Assembly (NCBI GenBank): GCA_036365455.1
Contig: JAWQUS010000016.1
Location: forward strand, 16,205,001 to 16,269,000
Direction of reading: 5' to 3'
Source: Macrosoma leucophasiata
Taxonomy: Eukaryota > Arthropoda > Insecta > Lepidoptera > Hedylidae
DNA: 64,000 bases
Shown here: positions 1 through 10,195 of the stretch, piece by piece
Layout of the letters: the number at the start of each line of letters is the position of its first letter
How positions within the stretch are numbered: the first letter of the stretch is position 1
The notes under the pieces: model-generated
Database searches by the model: none
Told to the model about the DNA's origin: nothing
What the model saw: only the letters and a program-made list of their open reading frames with translations
Program-made: the position numbers and the translations under genes

Positions 1-208
1 ATAGGTAATGTGTCAAACGTTTGATAGATACGGACTATTTGTATGGGAAAATAAAATTGTGATTTTTACTATTTCCCTTCAATTTCTGCATGTTACCTTT
101 AAAACGTTCCCTGGACTTTGAAAAATCATTCAGAACCATAATTAATCGGTCCAGCCGTTCTCGTTTCAGCGAGACTTACAAGCAGCAATTGATTTTTATA
201 CATATAGA
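1..208 (-). mobile_element. Helitron-like family D, partial
   Basis: The reverse complement of 49185-49450 matches this stretch closely (the shared core reads gtgtcaaa, then ggactatttg, then aaaattgtg, then tttcccttcaatttct). The right boundary at 208 reads TCTATATG on the minus strand, a 5'-TC start expected of a Helitron. The other end lies off the window. It abuts the next Helitron-like end without a gap. Confidence 0.5.
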
Positions 209-287
209 CTAGCTGTTGCCCGCGGCTTCGCCCGCGTGGATGTCGTTTTATAAATAACTAAGTAGCCTATATTCTTTCTCAAAGTCT
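209..287 (-). mobile_element. Helitron-like family C, terminal fragment
   Basis: On the minus strand this ends GGGCAACAGCTAG, preceded by a GC-rich hairpin (GCGGGCGAAGCCGC), the 3' arrangement of a Helitron (hairpin about 12 bases before CTRR). The first 80 bases match the element at 9332-9527 and the end at 60404. The remainder is missing where the LINE fragment begins at about 288. Confidence 0.6.
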
Positions 288-1175
288 ATTATTCTTAATC
301 AATATTAACGATCTACCTAATGTTACGCACCACAAAACAGTACTATTCGCCGACGACACTACACTTATAGTGAAATGTAATGATGTATATAGATATGAAA
401 TAATTATAAATGAAGCGCTCAGTAATATAATTGCCTGGTTAAAAAACAATAATTTAAGAATCAAAATCAATAAAACTAATCTAATTCAATTCCAGAATTA
501 CAGAAAAAACCTATTGACCTTAATATAACTTATGAAAATAAAAAAAAAATATGAAATTGACTCCACGAAATTCTTAGGATTGATAATTGATAAAAATTGT
601 GACTGGATATCTCATATTGAGTATGTTTGCGACAAGCTAGATAGGTTTGTATATGCAATTTAAAAAAATACGTCAAACTGTCTCAACAGAAGCAGCTCTA
701 ACTGCGTACCATGGATATGTTTCCCCGGTGCTAGCCTATGGTTTCTTATTGTGGGGAAATTCAGTTTCAATTAATAAAGCTTTTGTTGTCCAAAAAAAAT
801 GTGTAAGAGCCATTTGTGGAGCTTGGTGCTTAGACAGTTGTAAGCCCTTATTTGATAAATTTCGTATCTTACCGTTGGCTTGCATGTATATATTAGAGAG
901 CCATATGTTTTTGTAAAGCAACATCCATGTTATTTTAAACTTAATTCCGAATATACAAGTAGAAATGCTAGGGCCAGAAATCAATTTAAACTGTTTATAC
1001 CACAATATAGGATAAAATGAAAAAAAAAATGCTTATGTTAACGCCATAAGAGTCTACAATAAATTTCCGACGACGCTTAAAGAAACACAATTACCATTAT
1101 TTAAAAAAAAACTGACTCGGCTACTCGGCTACATCAACATTGTTTTTATGACTTAAAGGATTATATGACACATAA
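288..1175 (+). pseudogene. CR1/Jockey-like LINE reverse transcriptase remnant
   Basis: This is the C-terminal part of a non-LTR retrotransposon ORF2. It would have copied its own RNA into DNA at a chromosomal nick. The reading starts inside the fingers/palm region (FLININDLP) and carries the catalytic box LFADDTTL at 346-357. A fixed-spaced segment KFLGLIIDK follows in another frame (about 565-600), then the thumb region with IRQT, LAYGFLLWGN and QKKCVRAI at 660-830. Stops and frameshifts near 528, 660 and 1017 break it. It is 5' truncated at the junction with a Helitron end, so the endonuclease domain is absent. A clade between CR1 and Jockey fits by motif, but I cannot separate them without a tree. 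Confidence 0.8.
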
Positions 1176-1218
1176 AACAATATTATAATTGATTAATAAC
1201 TCAATAATTTGACTAAAT

Positions 1219-1882
1219 ATAAGGTTGGGGAAAAAATTTCTTCGCATTTTTTAAGATAATTCAAAACATTTTTTAATATAGTTTATTTAAATTTAACTAA
1301 AGTATGTATGTACCGTTTTGTTCGATAACCTTTTGCCATCTTGTAGGTAGGGACATGATCCCATTGCTATAAAAATTTTGAGACTTCTCATCAAAATACC
1401 GCGACAAGTGGATTTGACAGTCCTCTCGTGATGTTAACCTAACATTGCATAAAGAATTCTGAAGAGACCGAAACAGGTGGAAATCTGAAGGTGCAAGGTC
1501 AGGACTATAAGGCGGATGCATTAACACCTCCCAGCCAAACTATCTTAATTTTTGCTGAGTGGCTATAGATGTGTGAGGTCTAGCGTTATCATGATGAAAC
1601 ACCACACCCCTTCTGTTGATCAATTCCGGCCGCTTTCTCTCAACTTCTTGCTTTAATCTCATCAGTTGTTCGCAGTAGAGTTCAGAATCGATAGTCCTGC
1701 CTGGTGGTAATAGCTCATAATGAATAATGCCCTTCCAATCCCACCACACACACAACATCACCTTATTGCGAGTTAACCCGGGTTTCGCCACAGCCTGTGA
1801 AGCCTGACCGGCCTTTGACTACGACCTTTTTCGCACGTTCTTGTCGTACGTGATCCACTTTTCATCACCAACAATAGTCCTG
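1219..1882 (-). pseudogene. mariner transposase, C-terminal two thirds of catalytic domain
   Basis: A D,D34D transposase of the mariner family (cut-and-paste, TA target) read on the minus strand. The first acidic motif is GDEKWITYD near 1870-1840. The second is HHDNARPH near 1600, and the third is YSPDLAPSDFHLF near 1490. Counting from the D of HHD to the D of SDF gives 34 intervening residues, as in classical mariners. At least two stops are present: one replaces a Trp after RKRS, one precedes FGWEV. The helix-turn-helix N-terminus and the 5' inverted repeat are missing because LINE sequence begins at about 1883. The 3' end near 1219 (aaggttggggaaaaa) is the likely terminal repeat. Not functional. 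Confidence 0.88.
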
Positions 1883-2565
1883 TCAGTGATGACAGATCGG
1901 TCCCAATACATCGTAACATGGTCATTTTCTAGAACTGGATCGGGCACATACCTGAAGTACGGCACCTCCGCGGCTACAAGACCGTATTTCAAGGCAAGTT
2001 GCTGATGGATTATCCTGGCTACTTGGTTGTGTCTGTGCAAGTATTCGCCGTTGGCAAGACTCGAAAAGCCGGAATCAATATGCCTGATTGATTCACCCGG
2101 TCGTTGGCATGCCCGACATATGTCGACCGTTCCATCCTTCAGGATAAACTTCCGTTTGTTGTTGGTCATTACCACTTCGTCCATAATTGCACAAACAAAA
2201 CCTTCGGTCTCCCCAAAGAGGTCACCGAATCGTAGCCAGGCCACAGATGCTAAGAAATCTACATCAGGCCCATGGAGGGCCCGGTAAAAACGCCCGTGTA
2301 GCTCCTTGCCATGCCATACAATCCTGCGGTCGCTAGTCGTGAGCACCTCAGGTTTGCGCCAGTTCTTTTTTAGCCAAAGAGAGTGTGGTGAGTCCGCTGT
2401 CGACCGCCACCACATCCCGATGCATCGCCCCGTCGGCGGTCAGGAAGTATTCTCGGAGATTATACACCTCACGGTTGTGTAGGGTCTTAGCGCTTAGAAC
2501 GCCACGACCCCCACATCTCCGTGGGATGTATAATCTCATGACCGAAGACCGTGGGTGATGTATGC
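1883..2565 (-). pseudogene. Non-LTR retrotransposon ORF2 C-terminus
   Basis: Minus-strand reading shows RLYIPRRCGGRG and LHNREVYNLREYFL (2539-2440), then a frameshift. CRACQRPGESIRHI (zinc-knuckle-like), NGEYLHRHNQVARIIHQQLA and a VLENDHVTMYWDRSVITDR block follow (about 2100-1890). These blocks are typical of the region after the reverse transcriptase in one group of insect LINEs; I do not assign a clade. The ORF runs straight on, in frame, into the mariner sequence at about 1882, producing an apparent 198-residue protein that is a chimera of two elements. The 3' end of the LINE is absent. Confidence 0.75.
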
Positions 2566-2809
2566 GGTGCGCTGTCAGTAAAGATAAATAAATATATATT
2601 AATATATATACATTATTCTTATTTAATATATATTATTATTATTATCCTAAAATAATGCTAAATATTGAAATTAAATTATTAAAATCTTCAATAAACTTTA
2701 TCGCTGTAATAATATCTAATTGACCACAATTTGCAATAAAAACTTTGACATTAATTAATTAATTATAAATATTCGAATTACAATAATAATATTTTAACAT
2801 ATTTTGTTA
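2566..2809. other. AT-rich stretch, no gene seen
   Basis: Mainly A/T with short (TA)n and (TTA)n runs around 2590-2645. Nothing coding or structured recognised. Confidence 0.6.
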
Positions 2810-2936
2810 AGTATATGGATATTTTACACACCATTGTAATGGTAGAATGTGATAGTGCTATAATGTTATTACCTTACCATCTGTACCTACATGTACTCAC
2901 TACATTCTGGTAAATAAATGATTATGATTATGATTA
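2810..2936 (+). repeat. Probable LINE 3' end with (GATTAT)n tail
   Basis: The segment ends with an AATAAA-like signal at about 2912, followed by repeats of GATTAT, a tail style seen on several insect LINEs. No coding part remains. Family unknown. Confidence 0.45.
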
Positions 2937-3217
2937 CGTAGTAACTTTATCAATTCTGCGGGACTTTTTGAACACGAGTTGGTCTCGCACTTGGCTGGTT
3001 TTTATGTGTCGGCAGAAGTGAAAACTGGAATAATAACGTTGTTAATTTTTGCGATCGATCAGGCTCACGTGTCCTGACGCGATTTAACATTTTTACCCAT
3101 CACAAAAAATGCAAGGCGCCGACCGCTATAGTAGTTTACACTAAAAAAAAACCGATTTAGTTGTTTTGTTAAACCAGAATAAAGTATTATATTCCCAATA
3201 GCACTTCTATTACCTAT

Positions 3218-3425
3218 GGTGGTAGAGCTTCAGTGACGGAACTCGCGGGCGTACCTGCCCTGGCCCTGTAATTTCCGGCACAGAGGCATAACACCATAAG
3301 CCTTAGAAGTGGTAACGCATCTGTATTTTGACTTCTGGTCTTAGTGTGGGTGTCTATAGGCTGCAGTCATCACTTAACATGAATGTGAACTGCATTGTTG
3401 TTTGCTACTTACATTATATTTAAAA
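3218..3425 (+). repeat. Family A retroposon copy, internally deleted
   Basis: Begins TGGTGGTAGAGCT and ends in the family's 3' block (CATCACTTAACATNAATGTGAACTGC) and A-rich tail. About 85 bases between the GGGCGTA head and the CCCTGTAATTTCC block are missing relative to other copies. Confidence 0.8.
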
Positions 3426-4002
3426 AGATATATATTATTTTTAAAAAATCTTTACCAAACTCTACTTTTTACCAATTAAGCCTGCATGATCTAAAAAATT
3501 AATCAATATAAAATTGTATATTAAACAACCTAATAAAGAGAAAAGTATCCACTTAGAAGTCCACAACAGCTGTAATAACAAAAAATATTCGTTCTAGTTA
3601 TTTTGTTAATCAAGTATATATTTTGTCAGATAGAATAAGTAAACCACAAATACATGTCTCAAGTTATATCTTACTATGTTACTTGATAAATGGACGAATT
3701 CGTGAGTAATAAGGATTCCATTTATATAATGGAGCTATAAAAATAAACAATTGCGCTTCATACTCTAAATGAAAGAATTTCTATATATCCTGTCATATCA
3801 TCGCGAGGATGTATTTGAACGGCAATAAAACATAAATACAAAAAGGGAATGGTTATACACAGAAGGAATATAATAATAAAAAATGGAAATAAAACATGCG
3901 TGACAACAGATATCTCATACAAGAATGTATTTCTTGTAGGTTTGTCTATGTAATGTATTCCAAAAGGGTCTAATATGAAATGTCGTGGAAACTTCGAATA
4001 TC
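3426..4002. other. No feature recognised
   Basis: AT-rich sequence without a supported ORF, terminal repeat or tRNA-like box. Confidence 0.5.
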
Positions 4003-4134
4003 GTCTTTATAACGGGCTTGTCCTTCCGGTGTTGACCTTTGGCGATATTCTGTTTGCTTACATTGAATCGTAGTGGCTCAAGGGTTCTAAGTATGGACAG
4101 AGGAAGTAAAGAGCGCTATCGAATATCGACATAC
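4003..4134 (+). pseudogene. Possible RTE-like LINE fragment
   Basis: A short reading RLYNGLVLPVLTFGD near 4005-4050 resembles the LPVLTYG block after the reverse transcriptase in RTE-type LINEs. A following QRK-x-RAL reading also fits but contains a stop. The evidence is brief and could be coincidence. Confidence 0.35.
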
Positions 4135-4972
4135 AGGTTAGGAGCCCACTACATCATTTCGTTCATCCAGTTTTTTTTTTAATGTAATGGAAGTGGCAAA
4201 CAGGCATGCAGTTCACATTGATGTTAAGCGATGACTGCAGCTTATAGACACCCACACAAAGACCAAGGTCAAAATGCAGATGCGTTACCACCCCTGAGAC
4301 TTAAGGTTTTATGCCTCTGTGCCGGAAATTACAGGGCCGTACATTACCACCTGACCGGAACACGATAGTGCTGAACACTACCATTTAGCGGCAAGTGTCT
4401 TAGGTAATGCGGGTAACGGCCGCGAGCTCCGTCACTGGAGCTCTACCACCAGTAAAAAAGATATGCTGCAAACCTAATTTTTATGCATATTTCCAATCTA
4501 GAGAATATACGAGTATAACCATTAGGTTGCCCATCAAAATTTGGCTGGAAGTGTTTTTTATTAAATTATTTTATCTTTTATAGCCAGCAACTCTTATTTG
4601 TGGCCGATTTACTTTGGCTCCCGTATATCATAATAATGAGAAAAAATAGCTTTAATTTGATATATAAATTATATGTATTGTATATGTTATGGACGTAAAA
4701 AGTTATCGGGGCGGAACGAAAATATTTAGGAGCGGCCAAGTGCACAATGGCAGCTGTGCTTTTTCAGTCTTTATACATATTTCTAGGCAGTGGACGATAT
4801 TTTATTGAAAAAACAAGTAAAACATTTTTTTTCCCAAAAATAAAAATACTTGCGACCATTTTTTGATAGGCAACCTAGTGGATATATATTTTCTAGATTA
4901 TAAATATGCGTAAAAATTAGGTTTGCAGCATATCTGTATGAACAAAATGATTTTGCAGTCGGATCCTAACCT
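4135..4972. mobile_element. Long-TIR MITE, family T1, copy 1 (interrupted)
   Basis: Left end AGGTTAGGAGCCCACTAC, right end TGCAGTCGGATCCTAACCT: inverted termini that extend about 100 bases inward (CATTTCGTTCATCCAG, GCTGCAAACCTAATTTTTA, then GCCTATCAAAATTTG). No transposase is encoded. A family-A repeat sits inside the left terminal repeat at 4171-4453. Compare copies at 11524-12070 and 53489-54193. Confidence 0.8.
4171..4453 (-). repeat. Family A retroposon, full length, nested
   Basis: Full copy with poly-T (A-tail on the minus strand) at 4171 and the hairpin head GAGCTCCGTCACTGGAGCTC at the right end. Inserted into the left terminal repeat of the T1 element. Confidence 0.9.
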
Positions 4973-5590
4973 AATACTACAAAAACCCACCGAACTTAGT
5001 TACGGTGTATGAAATGAATTTTACTGTAAAGTTGTAGTTAGAGAGAACGAAAAATATAATAATTTACTTAGTCTAAACTACTTACTTTCTATAATCTGTA
5101 TTATTCATGGCTAATCTGGGGTATGGCAGTGTCCTCCCCAAGTCAAACAAAGCAAGGGCAAAGTCTGTAACATCTTTTTCTTTAAGTCTTGAGTTTCAGA
5201 TCATTTATTTAGTCCATAAAAACAGAGCAAGTTTCTTTATTTTCTTGAACCACAATATCATTTCTCGGAGTTATTATGGCGTTGTTATGAAGTTGGCGTG
5301 TTTGTATAGGATGTATCATCGCGATAAACTTAAATTACTCGCGAACAGGTCGTTTGAATACGATCTAACCTCCGGCTTCTGAGTAAATAGAACTCGCGAC
5401 GAATATTTCAGAGGCTAGTGATGTGCAAGCGATTCTATAACTTGTAAGTGAAATGAGTTCTTTAACAGATTTTTTCACGAGATTAATTTGGCTCGTAAAT
5501 GATTGGTTACATACAGATAAGAAATTATTAATATAAGAAATAATTATAGGAATAAAAAAGTTTACAATATTTTATGAATATAATCACTAA
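4973..5590. other. No feature recognised
   Basis: A 91-codon open frame at 5107-5382 has no recognisable domain and is not supported by anything else. Confidence 0.5.
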
Positions 5591-5740
5591 CCCCCTTATT
5601 CATAAACGTATTTTAGCTAAAATGTTGCTAATCTCTCCTTTGTCTTTTTCTATCCTGCACATTTGACAATGCAACTGACAGAGACAAAGCATTCTATAGC
5701 TAAAACGTATCTAATTTACGTGTATGAATAGGTAAGGGGG
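5591..5740. mobile_element. Palindromic MITE, CCCCCTTATTCATA termini, copy 1
   Basis: About 150 bases with inverted ends (CCCCCTTATTCATAAACG / TATGAATAGGTAAGGGGG). Flanks read CTAA and TTAG, near TTAA. Copy 2 at 12132 has TTAA on its left. CCC termini and a TTAA-like target suggest a piggyBac-type MITE, but this is an inference. Confidence 0.65.
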
Positions 5741-5768
5741 TTAGAATATAATCAGTCTACTTAATAAT

Positions 5769-6002
5769 GCGAATGTGGATGGTTGCAGAGGCCCAGGAAG
5801 ACCAAGGCTGACCTACCATGACCAAATAGGTCGAGTTCTGTCTGATGGTGGGGTCAAAAGTCTTAGGAATCGGCGTGCATGTATGAAGAGAATGATGAAG
5901 GTAGACGAGGCACGAGAGGTTTGTCTGAACCGGGATATCTGGCGCTCTACACTCTCTGCCTACCCCGTTAGGGACCTGGCGTGAAGATACATACATACAT
6001 AC
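5769..6002 (+). pseudogene. LINE 3' end (family F) with 8-base target duplication
   Basis: A 5'-truncated LINE tail. The frame reads GCRGPGRPRLTYHDQIGR, then RNRRACMKRMMKVDEAREVC and RDIWRSTLSAYPVRDLA, the C-terminal end of a non-LTR ORF, followed by an (ATAC)n tail. The identical 8-mer TTAATAAT lies on each side (5761-5768 and 6003-6010), the footprint of target-primed insertion. Other pieces of the same family lie at 9101-9134 and 20449-20635. The LINE clade is not assigned. Confidence 0.8.
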
Positions 6003-6010
6003 TTAATAAT

Positions 6011-6462
6011 CATAAAGTAGTATGATCGTTTGATGGCAATGTATAGCCCTGTAAATTGTCATAGATACAAAACTACTAGGATCCTACTGGAAACGCATCT
6101 GCATTTTTTCAGAAAGATAGAAGTTCTAAGTTCGGTTGATGTTTTTTGAAGTTGTACTTCATTTTGCGCGATTGGCAAAAACATTACAGTGAATTTTTAA
6201 GATGCGGGCGCACACCGACAGATTATGAAAGCGACAGTCTGAAGTCAGCTCCGAAACTTTTTGTCGTTTAGTTTTACTTCTGGTATATTGGATTGTTACG
6301 CTAAAGAAGTATAACTTCTTACACGCGTACGTAAATACACAAAGACATACTGTTTTTTTTTTAGTTTCATCTAGCTTTTATGTTGTATATAGGCTACAGT
6401 AGCCACTTACCATCGCGTCACATAAATAACATCATGCCATCACTAAATCTAAGACAGCTTCT
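6011..6462. other. No feature recognised
   Basis: No ORF or repeat boundary that I can support. A stretch at 6388-6432 faintly resembles the family-A 3' block. Confidence 0.45.
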
Positions 6463-6748
6463 TTTTATGTATTGATTGTGGCAAACAAGCATGCAGTTCA
6501 CATTGAAGGTATGTGCGCACTTCAGTCTATAGGCACATAAAAACCAGGGATTAAAATGCGGTGCAGATGCCATCCCTAAGGCCTGATTAGCTGTGCATCT
6601 ATCATAGTTTATTACTGAGCAATACATTACCATCTAACCGAAACACGACAGTGTTGAACACCACCATTTAGGGGCAGATAGAATACTCGTACGTAGTGTC
6701 GTTCTGCCTACGCTCTCGAGCTCCGATACTGGGAATCTACCAGCAGTA
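6463..6748 (-). repeat. Family A retroposon, old divergent copy
   Basis: Full length but with many substitutions (GTGGCAAACAAGCATGCAG at the left, TCTACCAGCAGT at the right). Older than the copies at 4171 or 53197. Confidence 0.75.
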
Positions 6749-7051
6749 GAACGTTATTATAAAAGTTAGATTATTAGACATGGCTCATCACTAATAATGG
6801 ATATAGGCGTAATCAAGCCACGCCAGGGCCGAACAGACTTGAGCAAGATTAATTAAAGCCCTAGAGCATCAATCATTGGGCCGAAAATCCGCATAGTGGC
6901 AGACGTATTTCACAAGTTCATTTTGTAGGTTGCGATGGGCCACACATTCTTGAGTCTTAAGAATTAGGTACGTTATCATATTAGGTACGTTATGGGTTAT
7001 AATTATAAGGTGGTTTTGTAAATTCGAATATGTTGCTAAGATAGTAGCAGT
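6749..7051. other. No feature recognised
   Basis: Nothing supported. Contains two short direct copies of attaggtacgttat (6963-6992). Confidence 0.45.
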
Positions 7052-7129
7052 GTTTTTTTTTTAATGTCATGGCAGTGGCAATCAAGCATGCAGTTCACAA
7101 TGATGTTTAGTGATGACTGCAACCTACTG
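7052..7129 (-). repeat. Family A 3' end fragment
   Basis: Poly-T followed by the family's 3' block on the minus strand, then loss of similarity at about 7129. Confidence 0.7.
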
Positions 7130-7822
7130 CACGGATTTTTGTTTTGTGACGGAGACTTACAAAATACAATAAATGGAAAACAATTAACAAACAACACATA
7201 TATATACCAACATATAAAAAAAATCAAATGTGGAACATAATGTGTCTCATGGCTAGTCTAAAAGGGTGCCCGACTTCATGTCGATTAGAAGATATTATAG
7301 GTACAAAAGTAGCGGCGGAAATTGCTTTAGCTAATTAAGAAATTAGAAACATCTAATTAATTTATTGCGTCCCTTGACTTGATTGAAACTTTAGGTTCAC
7401 ACAAATTAATCCATTGGCGGAAGTAAATAATACAATGAACTTAAGATTGATTATGACGCATAATGTCAAAAAAGTTCAAAGAGCTGCTTACAACAACTTA
7501 TATTTTGTTGGCGCGAAGTGTTTAAGTATCCAACTCTTGCCCTGAAGTTTGCCTTTTGAGATGTCTACGTTCACCGATTTCTAAAGGTATTCATTAAATT
7601 TTAGAATTTATTGAATCAGGAGCAGTCAATCATTTATTTACGTTCAACTTGGATTTATTTCCGTATAATATATAGTAAAGATAAACATGTCAAACAAGAA
7701 AACTATGTGAAATTATAAGTTTAGGCTAATAGAGGTGTATTTTTTCTCATTATATCTAGTATTCTCGCGAAGCCCCCACAAAGGCTTTAGGAACACAACA
7801 AAGGCACACTTTGAGAAACACT

Positions 7823-7885
7823 GATCTAGTGGAACGTATGGCGCATTATAATATGAAACTGTGACGTCTAGTTCTTGACCCAGTT
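7823..7885. repeat. Short direct duplicate, copy 1
   Basis: About 50 bases (ATCTAGTGGAAC, then ATTATAATATGAAACTGTGACGTC) recur in direct orientation at 8597-8656 with few changes. Function unknown. Confidence 0.6.
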
Positions 7886-7957
7886 GGCCTTGTATGAGAA
7901 ATTTAATTGATCTTAATAAGGATGTATTACAATTTCCGAGTCCCGATATACCTATTG

Positions 7958-8238
7958 TTTTATGTAATTGAAGTGGCAAACAAGCATGCAGTTCATATTG
8001 ATGTTAAGTGGTGACTGCAGCCTATAGACACCTACACTAAGACCAAGGTCAAAATGCAGATGCGTTACCATTTCTGAGACCTATGGTAATATGTCTCTGT
8101 GCCGGAAATTACAGGGCAGTACATTACCACCTGACGGGAACACGATAGTGCTGAACACTACCATTTAGCGGCAAGTATATTAGGTAATGCGGTGGTGCCT
8201 ACGCCCGCGAGCTTCGTCACTGGAGCTCTACCACCAGT
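7958..8238 (-). repeat. Family A retroposon, full length
   Basis: All blocks present from the A-tail side (7958) to the hairpin head ending ACCACCAGT at 8238. Confidence 0.9.
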
Positions 8239-8313
8239 TAATCCGATATCCTTTGAACATGTTTGTATTTCGAGGTAGTCACTATTCCAGTGCAATCTTT
8301 GCTGGTGCTTTTA

Positions 8314-8356
8314 CACATAAGAACTGAAAGGTTGGGTACCTTTCAGTTCTTATGTG
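8314..8356. other. Perfect 18-base stem hairpin
   Basis: CACATAAGAACTGAAAGG at 8314-8331 and its exact complement at 8339-8356, separated by the 7-base loop TTGGGTA. It lies just outside the family-A copy. It could be the remains of a foldback element or simply a snap-back duplication. Confidence 0.85.
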
Positions 8357-8596
8357 TTTTTATACATACTTTCACACGAGCATACTATTCAGTTTATTCA
8401 TTTCTTTCATATAATTAGGCTCCCGGAGAGCACTTTCACATTTTTTTTTATACTAACCTAGAGTGAATATTTCGTTAACGTCACATCAGTTTAATCTAGG
8501 AAAAAGTTATTCTTAGAAAGAAGAGTTCAAACCTTTTGTTCCATAACTGCCGAATAGTTTTTTTTAAATAAAGAACCATTTGAATACAGCACAGCA

Positions 8597-8656
8597 GCTT
8601 AATCTAGTGGAACATATGGCGTATTATAATATGAAACTGTGACGTCCAGTTGGCCA
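8597..8656. repeat. Short direct duplicate, copy 2
   Basis: Second copy of the segment at 7823-7885. Confidence 0.6.
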
Positions 8657-8794
8657 CGTGCCTTCTGGGAAATTACGTTGTGCGAAATAATTTGAAAGTT
8701 ATTTACATAATGACAGTTTGCTTTTGGGTGCTAAGATAAACCACCTATTTACTGTGGATAAACAAATTTTTTTGAAGCTTGTGTCAGTAACAGG

Positions 8795-8798
<4 letters not shown>

Positions 8799-8832
<34 letters not shown>
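8799..8832. repeat. (TA)n microsatellite
   Basis: About 17 TA units immediately left of a Helitron-like end. This fits A/T target choice. Confidence 0.95.
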
Positions 8833-8833
<1 letters not shown>

Positions 8834-9197
8834 CTAGCTGTGCCCGCGACTACGTCCGCGTGAGAATTCATGATTGTTCAGTATCTACCCGGACGAAGTC
8901 GTGGGCGCAGCTAGTATAAAAGTAGCTTTACTCCTAAGTTTCTCCTTATTACATAAGCTATCTGCCAGTGAAAGTCCCGTCAAAATCGGTCCAGCCTTTC
9001 CCGAGATTAGCGGTAACAAACAGACAGACAGACAACAACAAAAATTGTAAAAAAAATGTTTTGGTATATGTATCGTGTATACATACATATGCATTTAGTA
9101 TGTATGTATGTATCTTCACGCCAGGTCCCTAACGTTAGTAAAAAGCGGTTATTTTAATATTACAAACAGACACTCCAATTTTATTTATTTGTATAGA
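8834..9197 (-). mobile_element. Helitron-like family E with palindromic 3' end
   Basis: On the minus strand it begins TCTATACAAATAAATAAAA (9197) and ends CACAGCTAG (8834), with an A before and a T after: TC start, CTAG end, A/T target. Bases 8833-8914 form an imperfect palindrome with ACTAGCTG at one side and CAGCTAGT at the other, so two opposed Helitron termini occur within 82 bases. The same arrangement occurs at 40573-40655. It contains a 34-base LINE insertion at 9101-9134. Confidence 0.7.
9101..9134 (-). mobile_element. 34-base LINE family-F insertion with 6-base target duplication
   Basis: A tail (TGTATGTATGTA) plus 22 bases of LINE 3' end (TCTTCACGCCAGGTCCCTAACG) flanked by TTAGTA on both sides (9095-9100, 9135-9140). 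The sister element at 39965-40655 reads straight through this point without the insert. Confidence 0.8.
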
Positions 9198-9331
9198 TTA
9201 TACTTTTTATTTTAATGTTCCTTATGGAACCCTTATAGTGTCATCATGTCCGTCCATCCGGCTATTTTCAAAGACTCTTAATACTAGAAAGCTGTAATTT
9301 GGCCTGGATATACAAATTACTCATGCAGAAA

Positions 9332-9527
9332 TCCCTACTTCCCTACTAATATTATACATGCGAAAGTAACTCTGTCTGTCTGTCTGTCTGTTACCTTTTC
9401 ACGTCCAAACGACTTAACCGATTTTAATGAAATTGGGTACAGAGATAGAGCTGACTTTGAGAAAAAACTACTACTTAGTTATTTATAAAACGACATTCAC
9501 GCGGGCGAAGCCGTGGGCAACAGCTAG
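9332..9527 (+). mobile_element. Short Helitron-like family C element
   Basis: 196 bases from TCCCTACTTCCCTACTAATA to GGGCAACAGCTAG, preceded by A and followed by T. It contains (CTGT)n at about 9373-9392 and the terminal hairpin GCGGGCGAAGCCGT. Non-autonomous: no coding capacity. Confidence 0.75.
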
Positions 9528-9579
9528 TGTTATATATACATATTGCAAATATTTGTTTTAAGGTACGTTCTTACTACTA

Positions 9580-9832
9580 GGTTAGTACTTGTCACTTATA
9601 CTAACACCTCCGTGTGAACAGCTCGACAAGTACTTAGTATTAGTACAGGTGCACAGTACAAGTGAGCTAACAGTTTACACGAGCTTAGTTACTTGTTGCT
9701 TAGTACTTGTCACTAATACTAACATCTCCGTGTGAACAGCTGGACAAGTACTTAGTATTAGCACTATTAACATGTTCGTTTTCTTTAGACAGTGGTATTA
9801 GTACAGGTGCACAGTACAAGTGAGTTGAAAGC
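9580..9832. repeat. Two-unit direct repeat, probable MITE
   Basis: The block GTACTTGTCAC, then CTCCGTGTGAACAGCT, then ACAAGTACTTAGTATTAG and ACAGGTGCACAGTACAAGTG occurs at 9583-9670 and again at 9705-9832. The second copy has about 35 extra bases. Each block also has inverted ACTTGT/ACAAGT words, so it may fold. Confidence 0.6.
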
Positions 9833-10195
9833 GATCATTCATGCTAATCAATCCCATGGTGTCATATTCTTAACGTCAATCTGACGCTTATTAATTTGAC
9901 TAACCAACACTTTTTACTACGTTACATAGCGAAAGGGGAGAATGATTGATAGAAGCTTCCTAGCTACTGCTTTTGTTCTCAACCACTGCTTTAACTGATT
10001 CAATTTTATTAGATTAAGGCCAGTTATCTAGTTATTGCCTTGAAAATTAATGGGATTAAACAGATTTCATTGTTTTGTATCTTTATTATTAAGCGAAAAT
10101 GTCAGAGTCTGTCTCATAATTACAATTACAATAATTTATTCATAATAGTATGAAAAGAGGTTCGCATTGAAATAATTTTATTTAATAAATGCGCG

